64,000 nt of DNA, from assembly GCF_050947875.1 (NCBI RefSeq), contig NC_134570.1:229447265-229511264 (forward strand). Direction: 5' to 3'. The notes beneath the pieces are model-generated. The model was not told where the DNA came from and did no database searches. It worked only from the letters and a program-made list of their open reading frames with translations. A program made the translations under genes and the position numbers. Of this stretch, positions 19,850 through 31,194 are shown piece after piece; positions within the stretch are counted from its first letter, which is position 1; each line of letters starts with the position of its first letter. Source of the DNA: Dermacentor variabilis. Its lineage: Eukaryota > Arthropoda > Arachnida > Ixodida > Ixodidae.

Positions 19850-21403
19850 CGGTGGATCTAGGAACAATATTTGAAGTCACAGCAGCATTACGTCTATGTT
19901 TCCAAGAAACTGCCATGGAAAAAATTTTTATTGACAAATTGGGTCCCATTGAACACCTGCTTTGGTGAAAATATACTATTGCCTAGTAACAGTCTGGTTG
20001 GCTATTTCATTCACAAATTTCTTTCATGTGTGCCTGGAATGTCTGATTGTATAGATAAATCAGCCACAACACAGCATAGGCATAAACACCAGCAAAAATA
20101 GCTAAACTGTCGCTACGAAACACGACCAAACGTACCTACATCTCTCCGCCCATACCATGCCGGCGTGGCAAAGGAATTAACATCGATATCATGGTGTTCT
20201 TTGCCATGACTTAAACAACATGGAAATTTGTGCGCATACACAAGAGAGGCATGTGACATTCTTTTCCCCCATTAGCTTCGCCTGTGGCTGCTGCTGAACC
20301 ATAGCCGAACCATGCACACCCCTTTACCTCGCAAGCGTAGAATGACAACCTTACATTACTTCTCGGTGAGAAAGTGAAGTGGGACTTTGCGCACGCTTCC
20401 ATTCTTGGGGTACTGCACTCAGATGGAGGAACGCACGGTATGACCGACGTTGAAAAAAAACTGAGAAAGCAGCTGGCCTAATTTCGTTATGCTGTTTGGG
20501 GCAGTACGATTTCATTTTTCCGGACAATTATTGTTTGAAATTGACTGTTTCTACAGATGTAGCGAAAATTGAAAATAAATATCATATAGGGTAACTTGTG
20601 TGGTTAGTCTATTTTTCACAAGAACACCTTGTAGCACTTGCCGCTTTGAAAGACAAAACTTCGCTTCTCAGCAGCACACAGCGCAAACTAATGCGGAAAT
20701 CTATTCTTGTCAAGTAGTATGTTAATATTTAAATGGACGTCCAAAGCACGACGGTTATAACGTTACCGGTCTTCAGGTGCCCGAAGCATGGCAAAACTAT
20801 GACCTGCAATGTCTTGGCATTTGGTACCGCGGAATGCAGTAATTACGAATGTCGTAAGGCAACCGCAAAACCTTAACAGAGCTCAGTACTTTATCTCCGT
20901 TTTATAAAGCGAAAGTACAAACTATCATAAACCAGTTTTCTCACAGCAAGCAAAAATCGCCGTAAAGCAGATCAGTTGATATTTGTTACTTTGCCTTCGC
21001 TTTGATGCAAAGTCGTATTAGTTTTATTTAATCTGGAGGAACCGTCGGTAGGAGGGAGGGACGAAAGCACGCAACCGGGGGCGCAAACACCATTTTTATT
21101 TTTGGCAGAGCAATTACACAAAAGGTTTACGCTTGGAACCAATTCAGATTTTTCGGTCTTTGACCTGTGCACTTTCTCAGGTAAACATTTGCTCACAAAT
21201 AAGAGCTGTATTTTGCGTCGTTTTGGATGTTTGACAGGCAGCGTTTCAGCACTGAGTTTAGGTCTCATTTTCTTCCTTTTAAGAAAGATTGTGACCCTAC
21301 TGTGCTGACATGTCCCAGCTTAGGACGTATTATTTCTATCGCGGAGTCCACGAACCTATCTCGTCAGAAAGCCAACTGGTGGCCTTTCAATAGCAGGGCG
21401 TGG
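19850..21403. other. No gene recognised
   Basis: AT-rich DNA without a frame over about 100 codons that resembles a protein. No repeat or transposon end identified. Confidence 0.45.
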
Positions 21404-21406
21404 TAA

Positions 21407-21627
21407 GGGTCGATTTACGATCACGCCACATGCCACAACACCCACCTGATGCCCGCGTGTGGTCGGGCTAAAAATTGCACCTTTCGCACACTGGTGCACA
21501 AATTTCGGTGCACATGCCATGTAAACTCATATTTGTGCACCAGAGTGTTACATATGTAGTTTTTAACATGACCGAACGCGTGCGACGGGTGGGCGGTGCA
21601 ACTTGCAGCTCGAGCGTAAATCGGCCC
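21407..21627. mobile_element. 221-bp MITE with TAA target duplication
   Basis: Terminal repeats GGGTCGATTTACG and CGTAAATCGGCCC are inverted and flanked by TAA at 21404-21406 and 21628-21630. The arms stay imperfectly complementary for about 90 bp (ending GTGCACAAAT / ATTTGTGCAC) around a ~25-bp loop, so the element folds back on itself. A 3-bp TAA/TTA duplication is the hallmark of PIF/Harbinger-mobilised elements. No coding capacity. Confidence 0.65.
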
Positions 21628-21630
21628 TAA

Positions 21631-22559
21631 GGCCGTGCTTCAGATGCGTAACTCGCCACTAAAGTGCGCTGCTGGCTCAGCACTGCTATTATCACACCTT
21701 TCTCTTCGTGTAGTGCAAGCTAATTTTTTTGGAACTGGGCTGACGTCACCGCAAAATCATTTACCGCAGTCAAACCTTTAAAAAATTTAATTCTGACAAC
21801 ACTTATGTTTAGAGTAACCTATTAAAAAATTTTAGCAGAACTCCGTCAATAATTCGGTCCCGGCTAGGATTTGAAACATGTTTATATATACAAAGCAAAC
21901 AATTTTGGGGTGACCTCTCGGCAAGATGATCCACAGGCTACTCTCGGTGAACGCAGCTGTCTTTTCCGATAGAAAGCAAAAATAAAAAAAGGAAGTGAAC
22001 CCTGAACATACACAAAGAAAGGCAGACCACCTATATTCATGCTGGTGACAGAGTAACTTAACACAAGGAGCTGTGATTTGAATACTACCCCGCCTGATTT
22101 TGCGCTCGCCACTAAGTAGTCTCATAGCGTGTTAGGCCTATGACCCTCACGACAATTCACCTCACATCAATAACGGCGGTGACGATGCTTAGGCATAGTC
22201 TGGCGTATGCTCGCCTACAGTTAGCCTCCAACTCCCCGGGTCTGCCCGCCTCCAGCATGGTTTGTCGGACAAAAAACGCTCGCAATGTTCCATGACTTGT
22301 GTTGCATTCAGTAAAGCACACCACTATACGTACGTGTCGAACACTTTTCGAGCGCGAGAACTACGCACAAAACTCAAAACAAGTCGCAAAACGAGCGAGA
22401 CCCGTGCTACTCTACGGGACGGCATATGTTTCGTACGACCCAGCCGACGGCTGACCGTCGCCAGGTCGCGCGCCACGGTGCGTAACGCCAGCGCGTCAGC
22501 CCCATTCGGCATTACGACAGGTATTACGTAGGTTAAATCAGGAGAAAGTGTTTAAAGCG
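21631..22559. other. No gene recognised
   Basis: Short overlapping frames only. The segment 22262-22531 is arginine- and threonine-rich in several frames, which is compositional. Confidence 0.4.
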
Positions 22560-23015
22560 AGGAACATAAGTGGTCGTTAATATAAAATCTCGATACTCTA
22601 ACAATGACTTAACTGCTAACCATGAACAGTTAACAGCTAATTCTTCGTTGTATCGTGACCCCAAGCTCTTAAAGACGGTGACCATATCAAGGCTCTTCAC
22701 CTTCTGACAATCAGGGCCGAGACCCTGCATCTCTGCTATGTCGTCAATGCAATGGGAAACTGGAAACCGCTATCTATATGTTGCAGGAATGGGATTGTCG
22801 TCATCTGGCGCGCACTGCATGCCACAACTTTGTCGCTGACCAAGTAGCACATCTGGGACAGGTAAAGAATCCCTATGTTCTTGTTTGGGAAGAACCTCGC
22901 TTAACATCTCGCAACGGGGCCAGACTGAAACCCGACCTTGACATCGATACTGGTGAAAATACTATGAGAGCAGACAAAGCTGTTGCGTGGGACTCAATGA
23001 AGGGGTAGTAAAGCA
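22560..23015 (+). pseudogene. R2-like LINE ORF C-terminal fragment
   Basis: Plus strand. One frame gives LLKTVTISRLFTF; after a shift the zinc region and endonuclease-proximal part follow: CRQCN-like start, ETAIYMLQEWDCRHLARTA, HNFVADQVAHLG, NGARLKPDLDIDTGE, ADKAVAWDS. The same succession occurs on the minus strand at 25490-25830. C-x2-C...ML-x-EC...H followed by KPDLVI is the arrangement after the RT in R2-type LINEs. Truncated at both ends. Confidence 0.6.
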
Positions 23016-23556
23016 TAAATGACGCGAGAACGGCTCTGGGTGTACTGTTCTCAACAGCTGCTTCAATGTAGAGTAGTCCTCATGTGGATAGATTTATGGT
23101 ACAAGGAACATGGTATGCAAAAAGACTTTAGACTTAGGGGGGATTCTGCGATTGGGAAGGAGCTGACTTGTCATGGTTGAGTGCTGGAATCCTTAGACGT
23201 AGTTCAGTCATATTATGTAAAGTTAGAAAACGGGTGTAGCCTTGTCAGAAAATTGCGATTGCATTCCAGAGATGTTTTATTGTCCTATTTTTCTCCCGTT
23301 GACTTCTCTCACTCATTATTGCGTGTTCTCTCTTATGTCTTAAAAGTTAAGCATGTGGCTACAGGAAAAAAGATGCACAAACACAAGATAGCTAGATAGC
23401 TTGCTCATAGGACGTCTTGGGGAGGCTTGCATTGGATAGTAATAGCGAACATACGCTGGGTGGTACCCACTAATTGCTGGTCCTTCTCAAACGTCCACTG
23501 CACCAAATCCTCCTGTGGCCACTGGTGCCACTCAAGCCATGCGGCAGTCTCTTTTT
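23016..23556. other. No gene recognised; possible R2-like 3' UTR
   Basis: Follows the R2-like fragment directly. No conserved motif beyond it was recognised. Confidence 0.3.
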
Positions 23557-23918
23557 ATGAATGAGACTCATTAAAATAATCGTTATAGGCATGTATGCTA
23601 AGATGATTTCAACCAGAAAGCCGGCAGGTTCAGGAAACGTGATTTCGCCCCATAACGACAACAAAAAATCTGTCGATGAGCTCATAAAAATAATCGAACA
23701 AATTAAGGCCTATTGGCCTGAACCGATTCCGCAAAAGATCATCATATACAAAATAGGGCATGCACAGATTAAGTGATTTCGCCAAAGGAAAATACGACAA
23801 AAGAGCTATCCCGGCAGGTTCATAAAATGAGATTTCGTCGGGATGCCAAGGTACAAAACAACACCAAGAGTAGTCCGTTTTAGAGCGCAGCTCTTTGGCG
23901 TCCGTTCCTGGGTTTCGC

Positions 23919-23953
23919 GTCGTCGTCGGCGTCGTCGTCGTCGTCGGCCTCGT
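23919..23953. repeat. GTC/CGT trinucleotide microsatellite
   Basis: Imperfect run of CGTCGTCGGCGTCGTCGTCG-type triplets at the start of the GC-rich insert between 325-bp repeat copies. Confidence 0.7.
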
Positions 23954-24192
23954 AACCAGCTCCGCCCCCCTTTCATCCCCCCAGCGCTAGCAGCGACCGA
24001 CTGATACCGCTGGATGCCGCTGACGCCGCTAGAGAGTCAAGATAACGTGACTGCATAGAACACCGTCGCCGCCATGCAGAAAGAGGAGGAAAGGGTCCCC
24101 CCCCCCTGTTCTTGTGTGGCGGATAGCTGGGGTTGACTCACTATCGCCGTCAGCGGCATCAGTCAGTCGCTGCTATCTCTTCCCTCCTCCCT

Positions 24193-24501
24193 TTATCGTG
24201 TTGTCCGCTTGCTGCGCGCGCTTCTGCCCCCATCGTTTGCCGCTGGGTGTACACGCCGCCCCCCTTCGCTTCCGCTTACTGCTGGTTGCTCTCGACGGCG
24301 GCGATGAGCCTCCGCTTCGGCGGCGCGAACTGCAGGGTCTTCTCGGCGGCGGCGATGAGCTTCTGCTTCAGCCTCGCTTACTGCTGGTTGCTCTCGACGG
24401 CGGCGATGAGCCTCCGCTTCGGCGGCGCGAACGGCAGGGTCTTCTCGGCGGCGGCGCTTAGCCTCTGCTTCCCCCACGGCTGTGACAACCTCGCGAGGCA
24501 C
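24193..24501 (-). CDS. Open frame of 17-residue charged repeats
   Basis: 102-codon minus-strand frame starting MPREVV. It contains four 17-residue repeats of the form EAEAHRRRREDPAVRAA / EAEAHRRRREQPAVSEA, in two alternating types. The DNA repeats with a 102-bp period (24279-24380, 24381-24482). The protein would be highly charged and probably helical. Similar Ala/Glu/Arg repeats occur, from memory, in uncharacterised tick and transposon-linked proteins. It could be an N-terminal domain of a lost transposon protein. The other strand is open as well, so coding strand and reality are uncertain. Confidence 0.35.
   Translation of the reverse strand: MPREVVTAVGEAEAKRRRREDPAVRAAEAEAHRRRREQPAVSEAEAEAHRRRREDPAVRAAEAEAHRRRREQPAVSGSEGGRRVHPAANDGGRSARSKRTTR
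24279..24482. repeat. 102-bp tandem repeat, two copies
   Basis: CTGCTGGTTGCTCTCGACGG recurs at 24279 and 24381; the copies differ at a few positions and diverge in the last ~20 bases. Confidence 0.85.
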
Positions 24502-25489
24502 TTGTATAGATCTCGTCTTTGAGAATCAAGCATTGGTGTACCAAGTCGAACATATATCAGTCTATTTCTCCGACCACAAAGCTTCCTTCATGACTGTCAA
24601 GAACTGTTAGTGGAGTCTTTGTTAAAGGAATACGTGTGAAAAATAAAAAAAAAATATGTGATAGCGCATACATGTGTTGCTCGATTTCTTTGCCTCAATC
24701 TATCCAAAAGGTGAAACAGCTTATTTGCTGCGCTCAAATTTCGCATTAGGAAGTAACGTAATCGTCGGTAATTTTTTTATGAAGGAGATTCGCTGAGATA
24801 ATCGTGCTAGAGGTATACGCCCAGGCCATTTCAACCAAAGAGCCGACAGGTTCACAGAATGTGATTTCACCGGATAACAGAAAAAAAAATGTCCAAGAGC
24901 CAATAGAGATGATCTAAAAAAACGTAGGCCTGTTGACCTGATGTGATTCCGCAAAAGATCATCATATACAAAATAGGGCTTGTTCACGTTAGGTGATCTC
25001 GCCAAAAAGAAATAAGACAAAAGAGCTATCCCGGCAGGTTTAAAAATATCGGATTTCGTCGGAATACCAAGGCACAAAACAACTCCCAGAGTAGTTCGTT
25101 CTTATGAAGGAGACTCGCTGATATAATCTTGCTAGACATGTACGAACACGCGATTTCAACCAGGGAGCCGGCAGGCTCACAGAATGTGAGTTCGTCGGAT
25201 AACATAAAAGGAAGAAATCTGCCCAAGAGCCCATAGCGATTATAAAAAAAATTTAAGGCATGTTCACCTTAAATGATTCCACAAGAATCATCATATACAA
25301 AACAGCGCATGTTCACATTAGGCGATTTCGCCAAAATGAAATACTACAAAAGCACTACCACAGCAGGTTAAAAAATGCGATTACTTGCACCATAACCAAT
25401 CCATGGGAGAACATCTGCACATTGAAGCAGCGGTTGAGAACAGCATACCCAGAGGCCTTCTCACGTCATTTATGCTTTAAAGCCCCTTC

Positions 25490-25830
25490 ATTTAATCCCA
25501 CGCGCCAGCTTTGTCTACTCTCATAGCATCTTTACCAGTCTCGATGACAAGGTCGGGTTTCAGTCCGGTCCCATTGCGGGATATTAGGCGAAGTTCTTCC
25601 CGAAAAAGAACGTTGGGATTCTTTCCCCGTACCAGACGAGCTACCTGGTCAGTGAAATAGTTGTGACGTGCAGTGCGCGCCAGATGAAGGGATTCACATT
25701 CCTGCAACATACGGATAGCGGTTTCCTGTTTCACATTGCATCGGTGACATAACGGAGATGTAGGGTCTCGGCTCTGATTGTTAGTGACGTACCCTGCAGG
25801 AGCGAACAATGATGAAAGGATTGACAACTG
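25490..25830 (-). pseudogene. R2-like LINE ORF C-terminal fragment (second copy)
   Basis: Minus-strand open frame of 111 codons: CHRCNVKQETAIRMLQECES, then HLARTARHNYFTDQVARLV, then NGTGLKPDLVIETGKD and MRVDKAGAWD. It keeps C-x2-C...H...C-type zinc ligands and the KPDLVI block. Probably the same element as the RT fragment at 26640-27540, separated from it by the gypsy derivative at 25855-26290. Confidence 0.65.
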
Positions 25831-25854
25831 ACAGATAAGAGGACTGGGTTCAAC

Positions 25855-26290
25855 TGTACGAACGGGTGAGCATTGGCAAGAACTGGGACCCGACTCTGCG
25901 GCTAGCGAAGATCATATCTTACTTGGCGGGCACGGCACAAGTGTGGTTTTTGAATCACGAACAGAAACTTACGCGGTGGGAGGTATATAAGTAAAAGGCT
26001 CATTGATTTGTTCGGCAAACCCATCGGACACCATCGTGCTGCGCATAAAGAACTTGCATGCCGTGCTCAGACTTGCACCGAGTCCTATGTGAAGAACATG
26101 TTGGACGTACACGCGCTATGTCACAAAGTCGATGACAAAATGCCGGAAACGGAAGAGGTTGCGCATATCCTCAAGTGACAGACTTGAGCTACGAGTTGCA
26201 ACCTTTCGATACCTCCATGCCGCGATCCTCCTCTGATATTTTACACATCGCTCGACTGAAGCGATATCACTCAAACCTACCAAGCGCCAG
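25855..26290 (+). pseudogene. Ty3/gypsy deletion derivative: gag joined to integrase end
   Basis: 25855-26000 reads YERVSIGKNWDP, RLAKIISYLAGTAQVWFLNH (gypsy Gag capsid), then degrades through ELACRAQT-like sequence in another frame to about 26177. Directly after, LSYELQPFDTSMPRSSSDIL, then HIARLKRYHS, is the extreme C-terminus of a gypsy integrase. About 3 kb of pol is missing at the junction near 26177. It lies inside an R2-like LINE on the opposite strand. Confidence 0.65.
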
Positions 26291-26639
26291 GATGCGGCTA
26301 GGCACTGCAGGAGTGAATGTTGATGAGAGGGTTGATGAAGACGATGATCGCCGACCGTCGTGCGCACGGGCTCCATCTTGTAAGCCTGTCTTCTTCCTGT
26401 TGTATATATCTTGTAAACATATTGTGAAGCGTCTTGCCTCCCCGTAATAATATCAAGATCTTAATTTGAGCCACGGCTGATGTGACCCTCTCTTTAAAGC
26501 ATCTTCTAGAGATTTCACCTACGTTATTCCGGACGTAACACCGAATAGTTCAGAAATTTTGTAGTAATTGTTGCGGGGTGTGTTTTCAAACAGATTATCA
26601 GTGAAAGTGTTTCCCATCTAAAGGAGGCGAGTTTCATGT

Positions 26640-27540
26640 TTAAAGTGGACTATGCGCCACAGGGTGAAGATGGACGAAGCCCAGCTCCTCATTTTTAGAA
26701 AGAAGCGTGACATATAGATTAGCTGAACCTGGAGCTAAGTGAAGTGTAATCTTGACCCCAATGCATACCAGGTCAGCTAGTTGGCATGAGTCAGACGCAA
26801 CTTCAAGCGAGTTAGAACTGCCGTACAGAATAGCTGTGTGTACCAGCTGCCTGACATAGTTAAACTTCTGAAAAGGTTTTCGTGATATCTTAGAAATTGG
26901 AAGATGAAGACTCATCGCTTCTTTTGAGTCAACAGTAGCTTCATGTTGACAAGTCAAAGCCACGGCACCTTATGGCTTACTCTGCGTTTGAGTTTGGGAG
27001 CATGATCAGAGTTTGTTAATGAAGGGATATCGTAGTTAAAGCCCTAATGTCATGGTTAGGACGCCAACCAAAATAGTGTTATTATATAGGGTTGATTTAA
27101 GTCAAGATTACTAAGGAAGGAAACAGTTTCCTTAATCAGAAGCTGTAGACGTTCGTATGTACCGAACATGAACATAACGTCGACTGCGAAGGCCATGGCG
27201 GCCATAAAAACCTAACCGATCGGCATACCTACACCCACATCCTTCATATGGTACAACATAGGATCAATTATGGTTTTAAAAGAAATGGAAATAGAGGATT
27301 GCCCTTTTTAATTCCCCTCTTTAGAGGAACTTGGACATTATCGGAAATGCCAGAAGAGTATGTGGCAGTACAGTTTGACATAGATAGCTTTAATTAGGCT
27401 TAGCATACGGAAGGTACATGACGTGCTTCAACAGCAACACAGCTGTCAGGAAAGTTGGACGATGGCCAATGAATTGTAACAGGTCTGATAGGAACCGTGT
27501 ACAAAAACTAAATCAAACATAATTATGCAGTCGTATTTCA
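26640..27540 (-). pseudogene. R2-like LINE reverse transcriptase fragment
   Basis: Minus strand with many breaks. HVMYLPYA (about 27420), VPLKRGIKKGNPLFPFLL (RG-x-KQGDP block, about 27330-27270), a degenerate catalytic segment AMAFAVDVMFM in place of AFADD (about 27190), ETVSFLSNLDLN, then 26963-26640: KPFQKFNYVRQLVHTAILYG, ADLVCIGVKITLHLAPGSA and LLSKNEELGFVHLH, matching the thumb/connection region that follows RT in R2-like LINEs. The catalytic aspartates are not intact. Confidence 0.6.
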
Positions 27541-27659
27541 AGACTTTCGAAAGTATAGCACAAGCTTAAACTTACAGTGGCACCTGAGAAAGCTCACAAC
27601 TACCCAGTCCCAATTCGTATCACATTGAGAATACCCAGAGCACACATCAGATCAGATCA

Positions 27660-27709
27660 CGACGCGCTTGACCCGCTGATCAGATCTGATCAGCGGGTCA
27701 AGCGCGTCG
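27660..27709. repeat. Perfect 50-bp palindrome without spacer
   Basis: Two 25-bp arms meet at AGA|TCT (centre 27684/27685). The right arm is the start of the truncated Gypsy-B LTR segment (TCTGATCAGCGGGTCAAGCG onward); the left arm is its exact inverse. Confidence 0.9.
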
Positions 27710-27912
27710 GCTTTTATACAGCAGTCGTCGAACGTTCCAGACTAATCGTTCGGACCTGCGTGCCTTCCACAAAGTTCTACACCATTCGCGTCACGCGATG
27801 AAATCAGATAACATGAGGTTCGGCGACAACAGACAGCCGGGTAGAAGCATCGATAACTTTCCAGAAACTTCGGATACGTGCAGGCGCGTCCCGCGCTGTG
27901 CGATTACATTTG
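27685..27912 (-). repeat. Gypsy-B LTR segment (3' LTR, inner piece)
   Basis: 228 bp that match 39456-39683 of the 5' LTR with one substitution by eye (TATACA against TATAAA). It is cut on the left by the palindrome and on the right by the TIR element at 27916. In the uninterrupted LTR the next bases are TTAGGCGGCG, found here at 34139. Confidence 0.85.
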
Positions 27913-28199
27913 AAAAGGTTGTTTCACATGCTGCGACTGCAACGACGAAAATCGGTGCTGTCGCACGCGTCGCAATGCGATTTTTAGAGGGCTCATTTCA
28001 CATGATTGCGATTTCAACAATGCGACTGGTGCGACGCCCAGGGTTGCTTACAGCCAGGTTTCGCGGCACACGCTGCATAATTACTTTATTGTAGTGAAGA
28101 AAACGTTTACACTATAATATTGTTGACTTATCTTGATTAGAAGCAAATAATATGTACGTTTACTAATTTAAAACCGTTAGTTAAGATTTGTCTTGGAGT

Positions 28200-28650
28200 G
28201 CGCGACGGCGGTTTCTGTAGATCAGTGCAACATCGCGCACGTAAACAGCTGTTCGCAGGTGATTCAGCAATTCTTTATTCTATGGTTCAGCGCTGTGTGT
28301 TGTCTTATCTACCTTCTATGACCGTTTCGTTTTGCCTGCGCTACAACAATCTACAAGATGGCCTACCGGCAAGTTCATATAGCTGCCCTCACCGTATATG
28401 CAGTATTCGGAGTTCGGCTGCACGAAGTTGTCGTGTCAGCCCAACAAGATCCTCGCGCTACCCGTGCTCGGCGTCAGCTTTTGGAGAAATGATGCGTGTA
28501 CAATGCCCGTCATTGCGCATATGTGGTGCCTGCTCCTAGCCATATTCTTACGCCAAACGCAACAAGAAGCACCAACCCGAACGCCCGCGTGTGCCGCTGA
28601 ACGAAGCCTCAAACGATCTGTGTGATTACGACGTGGAGTGAAAATTGTGT
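28200..28650 (+). other. Unrecognised frame inside TIR element copy 1
   Basis: From an ATG near 28356 (AAGATGGCC context) one frame reads MAYRQVHIAALTVYAVF, then HEVVVSAQQDPRATRARRQL and a stop after 44 codons. The context and position near one end could make it a first exon of a transposon protein, but no family match was seen. Confidence 0.2.
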
Positions 28651-29690
28651 TGTGAAATTCAACCTTAGCGCTAGCCTGGTTCGTCCATCGCCGTGCTTGC
28701 GCTGCGAATATATATATGGGAGCCCTCTATAAATATTTCTAAAGGCGCAAAAGCCGACGAATCAAATGTTTCGAGCAGTTACCGTCACTTTTGTAGAAAC
28801 CTGTACGTTGTAACATAGCATTCTAAAAGACACACTTCTCGTCCACTTTGTTGTCCCGTGTCTCGCGCTGGTACTATACTCGGAACTTCTAACAAGAAGA
28901 CCATATGAATACGCGCTATCCATAATGCAGGATCGTGGGCCCACGGCAGGCGCACTTGCCGTAGAATTTTTCAGCTTTCTGCTCAGCCTCGCACGCCTCT
29001 CACGGTTAGCCTGTTCTGTGGAAATAAATATTATTATCAATGTTATTAGATATTATAGTTTCTTCACTGTAATTTATAGCAATCTTCCAGATTTCTTAAG
29101 ATAGTCATGCATTTAACCTGTATTAGATCAACATTGTTACGACATGCTTATGGGAGTAATTTCAAACTAGATTGCTCAGCCAGAGAAAGTACAAATGCAA
29201 GCCTCCATGTTTATTCCAATTTGGTATTCCTAAACAGATTATATTGGCAGAATTTTGTGTCTGCTTGCATTTCCTGCAATTCGATGTTCAGAGCTGGAAA
29301 AACTGATTCCTTTTCTTGCTGTCGAAAGGCTGCTTCAATGTCGATAGCAAGCTATAATTATTCATTTCGAAAGTGTTAAGCAATGACTATATGTCTAAGC
29401 TTATCAATGCATTTTTGTTCCACGAACACAATCAAGTTTTCTCTCCGTCTCATTGACAGCCATGGAATGAAACCGTTCACTTTCATAAGTATCAGGATGC
29501 AAACATTCTGGAGTTTGTCCTGAGCATTTGTCTGCATCCTTTAGTGTGCATGTTTGTATCAAGTTATGGTGTTACAATCTATAGTAATTAACTATAGTGC
29601 AACAGAAATACGATGGACAGGAACGAAGTGAACACACAGAGCACTTCGTTCTTGCTGTTGTCAATCTGTTGCACTTTAGTTAATAATGAT
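28651..29690. other. No gene recognised (inside TIR element)
   Basis: AT-rich, with TATATATATGGGAG and TATAAATATTTCT near 28710-28740. No similarity to the corresponding side of TIR copy 2 was seen. Confidence 0.4.
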
Positions 29691-29699
29691 TACACACAA

Positions 29700-31100
29700 A
29701 GTCATCTAGTTTTCAGTTATTATGTCGGGCTTATAAGCCTGCTTGTGTCCTGGAATATCTGCACGGTTATGTATCCTGTAATTTAATTTCTGGCCATGTG
29801 CTTGCAAGTCGCGTGTCAATCTCCTGATTTTCCTGACAATCTTGTGTGATGTGCAGGCCCAAATAGTTTCTAGTGAATCCATGCAGGGTGTTGTGCAGGG
29901 TGTAATCTGCACTACAAGTGCTGCTTTGATTGCTTTCAGTTCAGCTTTTCTAGGTGTAGGATGACCTGGAATGGTACTCACTTATATAGGGTTTAGCTTT
30001 ATGTAGTGTCATACTACTGTTACACTGCTATTGCCATGCCATATGTGCCTTATGTTTGCTTGCATCTTCATGATTAGCAACCTCCTCTGTGTGTTTGGCA
30101 GTTGCATATAGTCTCCTGGCTTAATTGTTTGCCCCCATATTCCACGGTATGGGCCTGTTGTGTTTCAAGGTCAGGCACTCCCGAGGTTGTGTTTCTGAAG
30201 GGAGGGGTAGTCGTCTTTGCATCTCATATGCTAGCTGGCATAGTATCTTGGGACGAGGTTCTGAGCTCTTGAGACAAAGAATTTGTGCTGCAGGCTGCAA
30301 CTCTACTGTCTAGGTGCCTGTTCGTTAGCTCTTTCTCATAGAGGTCTTCAAGCATGGTAAAGTTGGAAAGACCTGTTATTACTACCCGGTGCCTGTATTC
30401 GACGAGTTGTCTTTTTTGTGTGCTGCTGGTAATTCATACCGTACCATACCTTGGACACAAGCACAGCATCTGCGATTTTCTATAGTATCCACTTGTCCAC
30501 CCCTATTATTTCGAGATTATTCTTTTCACCAGGTGTGGAAGTTGCGTCCAGGCATTGCATAATTGTTTCACCCACGTGCTGGCTCTGCCGTCATGGGCTT
30601 ACACTGGCTGAGGATTTGTGGATGTTGTCTTGTGGGCATACTTGTCCAGCTATGTGGATCACAATGTGCAATCTGGGGCAGTTCTTGATTCTAGTCTTTC
30701 TTTTTTCGACGTTGATATGAGCTGACTTATCAGAAAGCGAGAGGCCAGACCGGCCAAGAAAGTCTGAAGTGTTGTCGAGGGCTTGTTGCATCATTCTTGA
30801 TTTCTGCATAAGATAGCTTTCCCATAGACTGTAATACACCATAGGCTGTAGTGTTTCTTGTAGTATGCCCGTGTTGTTGGTATGTGTGGGCCAAATTTAC
30901 CTCCAACTCTCACCTGGAATTTTCTGCCTTTCAGAAAGTTACTGTTTAAGTGCTCTACCAAAAATGTTTTTGCTCATCGTTCCTCTTATTAGAGCAGCAT
31001 GAGGTACTCCTGTTAAAAGCCTCTTAACTCTCTTCATTCTTTCATAAGCGGTATTACACAATGTCCTGCAATAAAGTTCCTGCTGCTTATGGCCCACTCA
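29700..31100 (-). pseudogene. LINE (RNase H-type) 3' half inside TIR copy 1
   Basis: Minus strand, several frames. AYERMKRVKRLLTGVP near 31050; QQALDNTSDFLGRSGLSLSD (RT thumb-like, about 30790-30730); RIKNCPRLHIVIH; then AELKAIKAAL, SLETIWACTSHKIVRKIRRL and DIPGHKQAYKPD (RNase H-like end, 29981-29706). The same blocks occur on the plus strand in TIR copy 2 (45443-46860) with about 80% similar residues, so both share one ancestral insertion. No intact catalytic motif remains. Confidence 0.65.
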
Positions 31101-31194
31101 TATCTGCCAGAAGGGACAACTCTTGAAAAAGGTTTTCTTTGTGCTATGTGTGCGACGTATATGTAGTATGAGCATTCATGCCTTGATATTTTTG

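Larger units (their letters stand above)
23557..25390 (+). repeat. ~325-bp repeat, three copies (one apart, two in tandem)
   Basis: Copies start at about 23557, 24779 and 25104, each with ATGAAGGAGAcTCGCTGA-like, TTTCAACCAGGGAGCCGGCA, GATCATCATATACAAAA and AGAGCTATCCCGGCAGGTT blocks. The second and third are head-to-tail with a 325-bp period. The first is separated by about 900 bp of GC-rich sequence. Adjacent to R2-like LINE fragments on both sides. Confidence 0.7.

Noticed and set aside
24114..24522. Plus-strand frames over the 102-bp repeat
   Set aside because: Repeats of 102 bp (divisible by three) keep all frames open; only the minus frame gives a regular charged repeat, so plus frames were not called.
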